Origin: Natronococcus sp. CG52
GTDB lineage: Archaea; Halobacteriota; Halobacteria; Halobacteriales; Natrialbaceae
Direction: 5' to 3'
Assembly: GCF_023913515.1 (NCBI RefSeq)
Contig: NZ_CP099391.1
Coordinates: 868,001 to 932,000 of the forward strand
Length of the DNA: 64,000 bases
Shown: piece by piece, positions 36,930 to 45,261 of the stretch
How the letters are laid out: each line of letters begins with the position of its first letter
Position numbering within the stretch: the stretch's first letter is position 1
The notes under the pieces: generated by a model
Told to the model about the DNA's origin: nothing
The model's input: only the letters and a program-made list of their open reading frames with translations
The model's database searches: none
Program-made: the position numbers and the translations under genes

Positions 36930-37016
36930 ATCAAACTCTACACAAGTATCTTTTCTTTCAAAGCATTCAGACCAGTCACTACAGCCGGATACTAACCACG
37001 AGCGGGGTGCGTAGCC

Positions 37017-38636
37017 GTGTCCCAGGTCGACACGACGCCGCACGAAGTCGAGGGCCGCTGGAAGTGGCCCGACTGGGGCCGCGGACCGTACGACGCGCTG
37101 TCGTCGGTGATGCTCGGGCCGCCGTTCGAAGGCTACCTCGAGCTGGACGTCGAGATCGACGGCGAGCCGTGGCATATCAAAGTGAGCTACAGCAAGTCCG
37201 GGTTCGCACCGCGGCTGTCCGACGGGATCAACGCCGAGCGGCTGTACGAGTGGGATATCGTGGGCCGTGGGCGCGGCGAACGGAAGGCGTCGTACAACGT
37301 CTCGCCGCGGTTCCCGAACATGCGCCACTGGGAAACCGGTGATCCGGTGAACCTCCCGTGGGAGAACCAGGTCGGCGAGGTCGACGGGGTCGACGTCGAG
37401 TTCCACACGAGTAACGTCGAACCCGAGCGCGGGCTCGAGTTGCTACCCGAGTTCTTCGCGGCGATCTTCGAGGAAGCCGGCGAGCGGATCCACTCGGAGT
37501 ACTTCCGGACGGATCCGCACCCGGCGAGTCGGATGTGGGCGTACGAACGGTACGTCCGGATCCGCCGATCGTGGGCTGAAAAGCTCTCGTCGGCCGGCGT
37601 TCTCCAGAAGGTCGTGCATCACCTCGCCGACCTCGAGGGCGTCAAGGCCGAGTTGCACATCGACAACAAGGAGGTCGTCAACCACCAGAACCGGCTCTTT
37701 TTGAACCCGGCGTCAGCCGGCGAACTCCTACCCGGTCACACCTACGGCCGGAAGCTCGAGATCTACCAGCTGGCGGATCCGGACGCGGTCTCGAAAGATC
37801 ACCCGTCCTACCACCCGAAGGTGGAGGTGCTAGTGAACAAGAAGATGAACGCCGGCGAGGCGTGGGCGTGGGCCGATCGACACGACGTCACCGAGCAGAT
37901 CGAAGAGACGCTGTTGAACGCGCTGCACTGGGAAGACATCCCGCTCGCGCCTGACGGAAACGGCGTCTACGTCGCGGACGATCACTTCGACGCGGTGGCT
38001 CGAGAGCAGCCCGTCGAACTGTACGAGGATCCGACGCCGCGCCTCGAGGCGAAGACCGATCACCTGTTGATGACGACGCTCCGAGATATGGGCGAGACGG
38101 CACGCGACGTCACGGAGTCGGTCGCAACCGACGGCGGTTCGACCGTCGACGGTCTCGCCGACCAGCTGGGGAAGCACCCGGCGACGATCTACCGGGCGAT
38201 CGAAGATCTCGGCGACGTCCTCGAACTGGACCAAGGCGACATCTCGTTCCGCGTACGGAAGTACCGCGACGAACTCCGGGCGCTCGTCGAGAGCGCGGAG
38301 TACGCGATCGAAAACTACGCTGATCGGATCCAGCACGTGATGGGCCTCGCCGATCACATCGCGGAGTCCTCGCCGTTCCAGCAGTGGCTTGCGGAGAACG
38401 GCGCCGAGATCGAGTTCGACCAGGAGGGCGAACCGAAGCGGATGCGGATCGACACGATTCTCTCGAATCTGAAGGCGAGTAGCTTCGAGAACGTGTGGGC
38501 CGTCGCTGCGGAAGCGCTCGAGAAGTGGTCGAAGTCAGGTAACGATCCGGCCGTCCTTCGGCGAGCGGAGCTGACCTGGAAGACGCCCGGTGGCGGAACC
38601 GAACTCGGATTCGTCGGCGCCGTCGCCGACCGCTAA
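37017..38636 (+). CDS. Candidate provirus replication initiator, winged-helix
   Basis: A 539-residue protein. A large N-terminal domain of unknown fold (PPFEGYLELDVEIDGEPWHI; NRLFLNPASAGELLPGHTYG) is followed at about residues 380-425 by a winged helix (STVDGLADQLGKHPATIYRAI, then a wing). A C-terminal helical region follows. Betapleolipoviruses lack a rolling-circle Rep and carry instead a large conserved protein with a winged helix as the suspected initiator. This is the only protein in the element that fits. Its identity as the initiator is inference. Hairpin-rich DNA lies directly downstream. Confidence 0.6.
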   Translation: MSQVDTTPHEVEGRWKWPDWGRGPYDALSSVMLGPPFEGYLELDVEIDGEPWHIKVSYSKSGFAPRLSDGINAERLYEWDIVGRGRGERKASYNVSPRFPNMRHWETGDPVNLPWENQVGEVDGVDVEFHTSNVEPERGLELLPEFFAAIFEEAGERIHSEYFRTDPHPASRMWAYERYVRIRRSWAEKLSSAGVLQKVVHHLADLEGVKAELHIDNKEVVNHQNRLFLNPASAGELLPGHTYGRKLEIYQLADPDAVSKDHPSYHPKVEVLVNKKMNAGEAWAWADRHDVTEQIEETLLNALHWEDIPLAPDGNGVYVADDHFDAVAREQPVELYEDPTPRLEAKTDHLLMTTLRDMGETARDVTESVATDGGSTVDGLADQLGKHPATIYRAIEDLGDVLELDQGDISFRVRKYRDELRALVESAEYAIENYADRIQHVMGLADHIAESSPFQQWLAENGAEIEFDQEGEPKRMRIDTILSNLKASSFENVWAVAAEALEKWSKSGNDPAVLRRAELTWKTPGGGTELGFVGAVADR

Positions 38637-38979
38637 ACCGACCTCGGTAGTGGCAACGCTCTTTTGGACCTTCTTTTCAGCAATTCAGATTGTACTATAG
38701 TCGCGACTGTCCAATTCTGGTTGTAGTTCTCGCCTCGAGGGCGGGATCGGCGCCGCGATCGCGCCGCGAGGCTGCGGGTCGGTTTCGCGCGCAGCGCGAA
38801 ACGCCCCTTGCCGAGTGTCCCCAAGGGGACAGAGTCAAAAAATTACACCGCCCCGCCCCCGCCTTTGCCCAGCAGATCTCCAGTTGAAGCACATGAAATA
38901 GTGGTCCAGATAACTACCCTTTCAGTATATATGGAGGTAGTATCAAAGAATATAAATAATACAAATCTCATTTCAAAAT
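38637..38979. other. Hairpin-rich noncoding region, candidate replication origin
   Basis: 343 bp with no gene between the candidate initiator and the HEPN gene. It contains gtttcgcgc-gca-gcgcgaaac (38782-38802, perfect 9-bp stem), ccccttg...caagggg (38804-38828), and a palindrome cgcgatcgcg around 38755-38764. Behind the hairpins the base composition switches sharply to AT-rich, with a TATA-like tatata before 38980. Hairpins beside an initiator gene fit an origin, but this is inference. Confidence 0.5.
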
Positions 38980-40407
38980 ATGAATCAAGAGTTTACTGAT
39001 GACCTATATGCAATAATAGACGATATTGAAGATACAATTAATGAAAACATTGATGGTTTTCCTGAAGTTGAAGTCACCTATTGGGCTAATAATTGTGACA
39101 AGTATGACTATGATGAAGTAGTGGACACATATATGAGGAATGGCGGTTCTAGTGGGAATCCTGTCAAACTATCTCAGGAAAAGGATACAAAAGTAAAAAT
39201 ACCTCGAGAGGCCAAGCATGAGAACACTATTTCAATAATTGAGGAGTCAGATCAATACCAAAATGTACTCGATATATTACAGAGGGAGATGTCTGAGAGA
39301 AACAACAATGAGGCTACAAGCCAGCAAATACCATCTTATTCCGAAGAGCGACCTGAGTCATTGCTAAGTAAATTTGTTACTGTTGTAGTTGATGAAATAA
39401 TTGAGTCTGAATCTGGTGAAATAGGCAATAAAAAAAGAGCTAATTTGATTTCCTCTTTTAACAGAGAAATTGAAAAACCTCTAATTAGCTATAATATGGA
39501 TATATTCTTTTATGGTATAGCATGCAATTTTGAATCCACAGAGTTAGAAAATGGTATGAACATATCTCAAACTAGTAGTTCTGATTTAGAATATAGAACC
39601 CATTTGGATCGACCAATGATAATGAATTTGCGATTAGCTCCAGTTAAGCCACCAACTCTGAAATTATCATACGATATAAAATCTGAAGACATGAATACAG
39701 TATATAAGGAGATCGATATTATTTCAGCTCTTCTGAGGCTTTATTCTGTATCTACTGCAACGGTTATAGGGCACGATATTAATGCACAATCGCCTCTACG
39801 AAGAGGCACCCAACGTTGGGTTGATGCAAATAGAAACTATCGGTTTGTATCTACACTGGAAGATGGTGATCAAGAGCATATTAATAATTTCATGGAAGTA
39901 ATTGAGAGAAGATTCCGAGAAGAAATAATGGAAAGACCAAATCAAAATCATCTGACCATAGCACACGATAGATATGAAAGTGCACTTACTGGAGATAGTA
40001 CTGAAAGCGCAATAGCCTCTACGATTATGAGTTTAGAAGCACTATATCTAAAAGAAAATGAAAAAGGAGAACTTTCAGAAAGACTCGCTCAACGCACTGG
40101 AATGCTACTAAGTTGTTTGGATTATCAACCTATGGAAGTATATTCTAAAATCAAAAAAGGATACAGCGTGAGAAGTAGTTATGTCCATGGAACTAAGACA
40201 ACAGATAATTTCTCTGATAAGTTATCTATAAGAACAGCATCATTTGCACGTAAATCAATGATAATGTTTCTTCAAATGAAGTCTGAATATGAGAAAGAAG
40301 AATTGATCTCAAAACTCGATAATGCAATCATGTCACCAAACGCTCGACAGCAATTTGAAGAAGATCTTGATGAAATCTGTGGTTATAAGCCTCTAAAAAG
40401 TCACTAA
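38980..40407 (+). CDS. AT-rich cargo gene: C-terminal HEPN-domain protein, candidate antivirus effector
   Basis: A 475-residue protein. The C-terminal third is a helical HEPN-like domain of the Abi/ApeA type: TESAIASTIMSLEALYL, LAQRTGMLL and then the motif SVRSSYVHG, in which R398 and H403 have the R-x4-H spacing of HEPN ribonucleases. The N-terminal two thirds match nothing I know. The gene is strikingly AT-rich (about one third GC) and poor in acidic haloarchaeal composition, with Ile/Asn/Lys-rich codons, so it came from outside. It lies in a provirus cargo position and is probably a toxin or defence gene. Confidence 0.7.
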   Translation: MNQEFTDDLYAIIDDIEDTINENIDGFPEVEVTYWANNCDKYDYDEVVDTYMRNGGSSGNPVKLSQEKDTKVKIPREAKHENTISIIEESDQYQNVLDILQREMSERNNNEATSQQIPSYSEERPESLLSKFVTVVVDEIIESESGEIGNKKRANLISSFNREIEKPLISYNMDIFFYGIACNFESTELENGMNISQTSSSDLEYRTHLDRPMIMNLRLAPVKPPTLKLSYDIKSEDMNTVYKEIDIISALLRLYSVSTATVIGHDINAQSPLRRGTQRWVDANRNYRFVSTLEDGDQEHINNFMEVIERRFREEIMERPNQNHLTIAHDRYESALTGDSTESAIASTIMSLEALYLKENEKGELSERLAQRTGMLLSCLDYQPMEVYSKIKKGYSVRSSYVHGTKTTDNFSDKLSIRTASFARKSMIMFLQMKSEYEKEELISKLDNAIMSPNARQQFEEDLDEICGYKPLKSH

Positions 40408-40638
40408 CAGTATTGCTCAACGCTTTCTTCATCCACCCCCAGGGGTTGCACGTCGCCAAATCCGGTTGCCCGAATATGCACACGAGACGTGAACTGCCGT
40501 GTGCATATCTCGAGTTGATTCGCCGTTCGAACCACTGTTCTTCTACGATGGAGTGAGAGGTTCGGCCGGTTTTGGGCCGAAATAGGCCGTTCAGTGAGTC
40601 GAAAAAACTAGGATATCGCGGGTCGTGTGTACGAGAGT
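40408..40638. other. Intergenic region with long inverted repeat
   Basis: 231 bp without a gene. It holds the inverted repeat at 40474-40508 and probably the promoter of the next gene. Confidence 0.5.
40474..40508. repeat. 11-bp perfect inverted repeat
   Basis: atatgcacacg (40474-40484) and its exact reverse complement cgtgtgcatat (40498-40508), with a 13-bp spacer. It lies between the HEPN gene and the small gene at 40639. It may be an operator, a terminator-type hairpin, or a cargo-end mark; the sequence alone does not tell. Confidence 0.6.
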
Positions 40639-40893
40639 ATGCGAATCCGAACCGACGGCGATTACGCCTATCGACGAGACGCGATCGAACGAGCAGCTGA
40701 GTTCTACGACTGTAACAAGACCAAGGCCGTAGTTAGTGCGTGCGACGACGTTCCTCACTTCGTCCGCGCTGCTCGCCAGGTCCTCGAGCGCGACGATCTC
40801 ACTCTCGAGCAGCGCCGGGAGATCGCCGAGACACTGAGCACTCGAGCAGTCTCCTTCGGAATTAGTACTGAAATTAATACGAGATCTAAGTAA
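40639..40893 (+). CDS. Small haloarchaeal protein, DUF7692-like
   Basis: An 84-residue protein starting MRIRTDGDYAYRRDAIERAAEFYDC. It has a helix-rich body with a possible helix-turn-helix (NKTKAVVSACDDVPHFVRAA). Similar short proteins are widespread in haloarchaeal genomes and elements. The start at 40639 is the first conserved Met. It might regulate the upstream gene, but that is speculation. Confidence 0.6.
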   Translation: MRIRTDGDYAYRRDAIERAAEFYDCNKTKAVVSACDDVPHFVRAARQVLERDDLTLEQRREIAETLSTRAVSFGISTEINTRSK

Positions 40894-40960
40894 GGGGCCA
40901 AATTGATCGATTTTCCGCTTGAGTTTTCTGGAGGATTTCTTAGAAAGGGTCATTAAATGG

Positions 40961-41683
40961 CTATGCGGGAGCGAATTCAAACAACATCAATGTGAAGAAA
41001 AAGAAGAGGAGAACTAAACCAACAGCAATGAGCATCACTAAAAAAGCGATTACCCAATGTTTGTCTCCGTCCACTGAGGGCCCTCCAGTGGATATGCTGT
41101 GAGTTCCAACTTTGAGTTCAACTCCGTATCCGATAAGAGAAAGAGCCAACGCCACGAAGCCCATTGTGAGAAAGAGAGTGACCGCTGCTGCAGCGTTCAA
41201 AGCTGCGTAAAAATATCCTGGTACGGTAGCAGGAGCGGATTCATCTACAATTGGCTCCTCCACTACTGGTTCTTGTACAATCGGTGCATCTACTGGCTCT
41301 TCCACCGCTGGTACTCCTTCTCCTGGCGGTGGTTCTTCGACTTCCGGTTCTTCCTCGTCATACATTACATCTTCATTGTCCGCCTCATCCTCCTCGTCGG
41401 ATTGTTCATCGTCCGCCTCGTCCTCCTCATCAATTGGCTCTTCTTCCTCGTCAATCGGTTCTTCTTCGATTGGCACGAAGCCTCCAATCAATATTCCAGC
41501 AAAAAGGAACAGTGAGAAAGACAATATAAAAATAGAAGTTAACTTCCATTTCCTTCGAAGACCGTATTTTACCGCAAGTATTGCAGATGATAGAAATCCA
41601 CTAATCAAGATTAGAAGTACTAACCATCCCGGAATTGCTATCCAACCTATAATATAATAGATCGGTAATGTTGTTACGTTCAT
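40961..41683 (-). CDS. Membrane protein with acidic Pro-rich extracellular-type insert
   Basis: A 240-residue protein with two membrane helices at about residues 10-34 and 46-70, a long low-complexity insert of Glu/Asp with Pro (repeating EEEPIDEEEEPIDEE and VEEPV), then two more helices at about 160-185 and 213-236. It is AT-richer than the virion genes. It lies at the junction of the cargo and virion modules. No family is recognised. Confidence 0.65.
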   Translation of the reverse strand: MNVTTLPIYYIIGWIAIPGWLVLLILISGFLSSAILAVKYGLRRKWKLTSIFILSFSLFLFAGILIGGFVPIEEEPIDEEEEPIDEEDEADDEQSDEEDEADNEDVMYDEEEPEVEEPPPGEGVPAVEEPVDAPIVQEPVVEEPIVDESAPATVPGYFYAALNAAAAVTLFLTMGFVALALSLIGYGVELKVGTHSISTGGPSVDGDKHWVIAFLVMLIAVGLVLLFFFFTLMLFEFAPA

Positions 41684-41965
41684 ATCTTATACTAACATCA
41701 CATAGGTTAAAAATGAGGGACCATATTCCAGCGATCGCTTAAAATACTAAATACATTATGGTACATAAAACCATTATATCACGTTTTCAGCACATATATT
41801 GTGAATAGGGAGAAAACCGCGCGTCGAAGCATGACTAGCGCTATTTCTAGTCAGTGCTATTCAACGCTGTTGACAAGCAGTGATTCGATCTATCCTGTCG
41901 AAAACCAGTGAATATTCGAAGACATGGACCAGATTAGTATGGCTACTATAGCTGGACTTACCTTA
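41684..41965. other. AT-rich noncoding stretch
   Basis: 282 bp, AT-rich, with no convincing gene. It contains promoter-like elements for the minus-strand gene at 40961-41683. Confidence 0.4.
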
Positions 41966-42349
41966 TCAGAATATAGTACCAACTGAAACCTTCGCCTGAG
42001 CGGTTCCCCGGTGATCACCGCCGCCATGCCACCGAAGTAATGGAAGGTCACTTGACCGAACCATCTTATCACAAACCACCGTGCATCCCGATCGCCCATG
42101 TGGCCGATACACCACGAAACAGTACCACCCGTCTGCCTGCCGTAGTTTCTCGTGGTACTTTCGATAGACCTTGAAGTTTCCCGGCTGCCCATCGCTGTGT
42201 TCGAGCATCGTACTCTTAATCTCGACCGGCGTTCCGTTCCCGAACTTGGCGTCGTGCCAGCTTGAGCGCTCCAAGTCGAACCGTCGCTTCTTCGCCATCC
42301 GTTTCTCGCAGATTGTTCCGAAGTGGTTCGCTCGCTTCGAGCGATTCAT
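41966..42349 (-). CDS. PD-(D/E)xK-like nuclease-type protein of haloarchaeal viruses
   Basis: A 127-residue protein starting MNRSKRANHFGTICEKRM. The motif SSWHDAKFGNGTPVEIKSTM gives an Asp followed by E-x-K, as in PD-(D/E)xK nucleases. FKVYRKYHEKL and GWYCFVVYRP follow. Very similar proteins occur in haloarchaeal proviruses. It may be a resolvase or restriction-type nuclease, but activity is inferred from the motif only. A large stem-loop lies just upstream. Confidence 0.6.
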   Translation of the reverse strand: MNRSKRANHFGTICEKRMAKKRRFDLERSSWHDAKFGNGTPVEIKSTMLEHSDGQPGNFKVYRKYHEKLRQADGWYCFVVYRPHGRSGCTVVCDKMVRSSDLPLLRWHGGGDHRGTAQAKVSVGTIF

Positions 42350-42407
42350 ACACACCACGCGCATCGCGCGCCGATATATATCAACTCCTCCTCACGTCTC
42401 GACGAGC

Positions 42408-42449
42408 GCCCATCGGTCGCCTCGCTCCCCGCGGGAGCGAGCGATGGGC
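42408..42449. repeat. Large stem-loop between ATPase and nuclease genes
   Basis: An inner stem ctcgctccc-cgc-gggagcgag (42421-42441) is enclosed by outer arms gcccatcg and cgatgggc, 42408-42449. A 5-base bulge (gtcgc) lies on one side. It sits between the ATPase stop at 42504 and the nuclease start at 42349, so it probably ends transcription of the virion operon. Confidence 0.6.
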
Positions 42450-42503
42450 CGGTTAGTGTAAAGGGGGGTGTCTTACCGTAACCAACTAACCAACTCGGCT
42501 CCC

Positions 42504-43682
42504 TCATGCGATTATCTCCTCGACCCTACCAAGCGTCTCTCGGTGCTGTCCGTCGTCGCGGTACTCCTTCCACCGCGTATTGACCCATCCGTGGCTGTAC
42601 GGCACGAACGTGGCGGTTTCACGGTCCGTCATTCCCTCCTCTTTGCACCTGATCGCGGTCCAGATTGCGGTCATCTTCGCGGCCTCATCAGCCCCCAGCT
42701 CGTCCGATTTCTCGCCGTACTCCGACCAGCGCCAGTCGCTCGCTTCCTTCGTGTTGTACCGGAGGTCGGTCGGGGGAACGCCCTCAATCTGTCCCTGGAT
42801 ATCCGCGAGTTCTGCATTCCGGATCGAGTCGGCGATAACGGCCTTCTTCTTGCTGACCTTCTTCACGATCGTGCCGACGCGCCACAGCATCGGGTGGATC
42901 GATCGCTCGCCGTGCGCGATGTAGATGAGTGCCCCACCGTACTTCCGGATCTTGTAGACGAGCGGCGCCATCTTCTGCCGGGTTTCGTACCCCTGCTTTC
43001 CGGTCCCGCTCGCGGAACTCGAGAACTCGTCGCCGATGAACAGCTTCGGCCGTTGGCTGTGCTCGAGCGGATCGCCGTCCTGTTCGACCCATTCCATGAG
43101 GGTTCCGTAGTCGGGGATCCAGCCGTCCTGGACGTCGCCGTCGTCGTCGACCCAGCGGTTCTTCTCCTCGAGCGACTGGATGTTCGTGCCGAGCAGCGAG
43201 TCGTTCTGATGGAGAGCTCGCCACCGTTGCGCGAGCAGACAGGCGAAGTCGGTCTTTCCGGCACCCATCTCGCCCAGAACGACGATCACCGGTGCCGGGC
43301 CGTTAATCAGTTCGTCAACTTTCCCGATTGCTTTCAGTCCTGAGACGTCCGCTCGCTGTGACGTGTCTCCAACCATGTGCTTGATAGTCGGCATATCGCT
43401 GTTCTCCATCGCTTTCCGGAAGGTTTCGGTTCCTTCCATCATTCGAATCTGTTCGTTCTTTCGCAGATCCTTCGCCATTCCTGGCATCTTGTCGGGCCGC
43501 TCGGCCTCGCGAGGATCGTAGTGGATCTCCCGCACGGCCATCGCTCGCGAGACCTTCTCGTCGCGAACGATTGCACCGTGGTCGGCGATCTCCCGGTTAT
43601 CCCGGTCGCTGTATCCCTCCTGGTGTTCGCGCGCCTGTGCCGCCGTGAATAGCGCCTGCTGGTCAGCCTGTTGGTCACTCAT
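42504..43682 (-). CDS. Pleolipovirus VP8-type ATPase
   Basis: A 392-residue P-loop ATPase. Walker A GEMGAGKT is at residues 137-144, and KLFIGDEFSS gives Walker B. A helix-turn-helix-like C-terminus (MTDRETATFVPYSHGWVNTRW) is present. In pleolipoviruses the ATPase is the last gene of the virion module, as here. The start at 43682 overlaps the previous gene by 8 bp. Its role in assembly or DNA handling is known only by analogy. Confidence 0.8.
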   Translation of the reverse strand: MSDQQADQQALFTAAQAREHQEGYSDRDNREIADHGAIVRDEKVSRAMAVREIHYDPREAERPDKMPGMAKDLRKNEQIRMMEGTETFRKAMENSDMPTIKHMVGDTSQRADVSGLKAIGKVDELINGPAPVIVVLGEMGAGKTDFACLLAQRWRALHQNDSLLGTNIQSLEEKNRWVDDDGDVQDGWIPDYGTLMEWVEQDGDPLEHSQRPKLFIGDEFSSSASGTGKQGYETRQKMAPLVYKIRKYGGALIYIAHGERSIHPMLWRVGTIVKKVSKKKAVIADSIRNAELADIQGQIEGVPPTDLRYNTKEASDWRWSEYGEKSDELGADEAAKMTAIWTAIRCKEEGMTDRETATFVPYSHGWVNTRWKEYRDDGQHRETLGRVEEIIA

Positions 43683-43881
43683 AGTTTTCTCGAACGTCTT
43701 CGTCGGTCGCTTCCTCGAGCTCGGTTCCGCCGTCGGTCTCTGTATGGCGCCCATGTCCATCGCGGCGATCGCGGCCGCCGTCCCGGTCCCGCCGGAACGA
43801 ATCGACGACGACGAGCAGAACGACGTTCATGAACAGACTCGCGCCCATGCCCACCGCGAAGACCGTCGCGACGTCGATCAT
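43675..43881 (-). CDS. Small single-helix membrane protein of the virion module
   Basis: A 68-residue protein with one membrane helix near the N-terminus (IDVATVFAVGMGASLFMNVV) and a hydrophilic tail (RRDRDGGRDRRDG, then acidic). It overlaps both neighbours by a few bases, which argues for co-translation with the ATPase. Confidence 0.65.
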   Translation of the reverse strand: MIDVATVFAVGMGASLFMNVVLLVVVDSFRRDRDGGRDRRDGHGRHTETDGGTELEEATDEDVRENYE

Positions 43882-44687
43882 CGCTCGGTTCCTCCGTCGG
43901 TTTGCATCGGCTCCATCGTCACGTCGGCATCGCTGCCACCCGGATTCTCGACCGGATCGTAATCGTGTTCGTAGTTGCCCAAGTCGCTGATCTCGTCGGT
44001 CGAGAACTCGTTCGCGTCCGTCTCAGCTGCCTCGAAGCGTTCCTTCACGCTGGTTCGCTGCGTCATGAGACCGCGTTCGTCGGCCTCCGCCTGCGCGTTG
44101 ATCGAATCGCGTTCGATCTCGACGCCCATCTTCGAGATCCTGGCGCGGAGCTTGTTGTAGGCGATCGCCGTTTCGATCAGCTCGCCGTGGATGTCCTCGA
44201 GCATCGTCTTGACCGTGACGAGCTTCGAGTCCGCGAGCTGCGAGAAGTAGCAGCCGGTGACGATGAGCGTCCCGTTCTCTCCCTGATCCGGATGCCAGTC
44301 GAACTCTCGAACCTCGAACGCCTCCTCGTCGTTGCATCGGTATGGGCTTGGGCCTTCGACGGTCTTGTTTTCCCAGACACCGGGTTCAACGTAGAGCTTC
44401 TCTCGAACGTCCTCGACGCCGTTGATGTGGTGCACGGTCACCATGTTCCGCTGCCGGAGCGCTCGAGCCCCGGTCACGAACAGACCGAGCAGCGGCGGCC
44501 CCAGGAGCAGAGCGGCGGCGAACCAGCCGAAGACGATCGGTGGAATGCCAGGCACGGACGGCCGAAGCCAGACCAACGCCGCGCCGAGAGAGACGAGAAC
44601 GCCGAGAACGACCAGTTGGCCCTCGGCCGCGACGTAGGTGATCCGGTCGGACCAGCCGCCGAACGTGGCGCTCGTCTCGTCGCTCAT
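43878..44687 (-). CDS. Pleolipovirus ORF7-type membrane protein
   Basis: A 269-residue protein. Two membrane helices lie at about residues 25-45 and 52-75. A soluble domain follows (VENKTVEGPSPYRCND; TLIVTGCYFSQLADSKL) and then a helical, acidic tail. The position between the spike side and the ATPase matches the conserved ORF6/ORF7 pair of pleolipoviruses. It overlaps the flanking genes by 4 bp. The function is unknown, possibly spike-linked or internal. Confidence 0.7.
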   Translation of the reverse strand: MSDETSATFGGWSDRITYVAAEGQLVVLGVLVSLGAALVWLRPSVPGIPPIVFGWFAAALLLGPPLLGLFVTGARALRQRNMVTVHHINGVEDVREKLYVEPGVWENKTVEGPSPYRCNDEEAFEVREFDWHPDQGENGTLIVTGCYFSQLADSKLVTVKTMLEDIHGELIETAIAYNKLRARISKMGVEIERDSINAQAEADERGLMTQRTSVKERFEAAETDANEFSTDEISDLGNYEHDYDPVENPGGSDADVTMEPMQTDGGTER

Positions 44688-45256
44688 GCTTCGATCACTC
44701 CTGATTCTTCGCTTTGGACGACGTACCACGCGCCGATTCCGGCCGTCCCGACGGTCATGATAACTCCGGAGAACAGACCGGATTCACCGCCGAAGTGACG
44801 GAACGGGTTTTGCTCAACCTGTCCGGAACTCACACGCGCACCTGTGCCCTGTTGGAGTGATCGCCTCGTCGCGATCGCGACGCCGGCGCCCTGCGTATCG
44901 GTGACCGCGAACGTGACCGTATTCTCTCCCTCGTCCAACTCTACCTCGTCGTAGTTGAACGAGCCGGTACCTTCCTCCCAGTCGCTCGCTTCGGTCATCG
45001 AAACCTCCGTTTCCTCGTCGGCTTCGATCGTGATCGTGAACATTCCCGGCGCGTACTCCCAGTCCGTGATTCTCGTCTCGCTGTCGATCTCCTGCTCGTA
45101 GTCGTCGCGCGTCTCGGCGACCGTCTCGTTCGCTTCCTCCTCGAGCGGGTCGGCGGCCTTGTCGGTCGCGTTCTCCTGCGCCGCGACCGGGCCGGCGCCC
45201 ATGCCCATCGCTAAAAGCAGGGCTGCTACCGTGGCAAAAATAAAAATGCGTTTCAT
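44684..45256 (-). CDS. Surface protein with signal peptide and C-terminal anchor
   Basis: A 190-residue protein. A Sec-type signal peptide covers residues 1-24 (MKRIFIFATVAALLLAMGMG). The middle is acidic and probably beta-sandwich (FTITIEADEETEVSMTEASDW; YDEVELDEGENTVTFAVTD). A C-terminal hydrophobic segment (GVIMTVGTAGIGAWYVV) could span the membrane. It matches the pleolipovirus ORF6 place in the gene order. Confidence 0.7.
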   Translation of the reverse strand: MKRIFIFATVAALLLAMGMGAGPVAAQENATDKAADPLEEEANETVAETRDDYEQEIDSETRITDWEYAPGMFTITIEADEETEVSMTEASDWEEGTGSFNYDEVELDEGENTVTFAVTDTQGAGVAIATRRSLQQGTGARVSSGQVEQNPFRHFGGESGLFSGVIMTVGTAGIGAWYVVQSEESGVIEA

Positions 45257-45261
45257 GTTGG

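Noticed and set aside
36724-37014. Plus-strand GTG frame between zinc-ribbon and initiator genes
   Set aside because: Overlap spacing fits, but the composition is not haloarchaeal; the minus-strand membrane protein is the better reading, though neither is certain.
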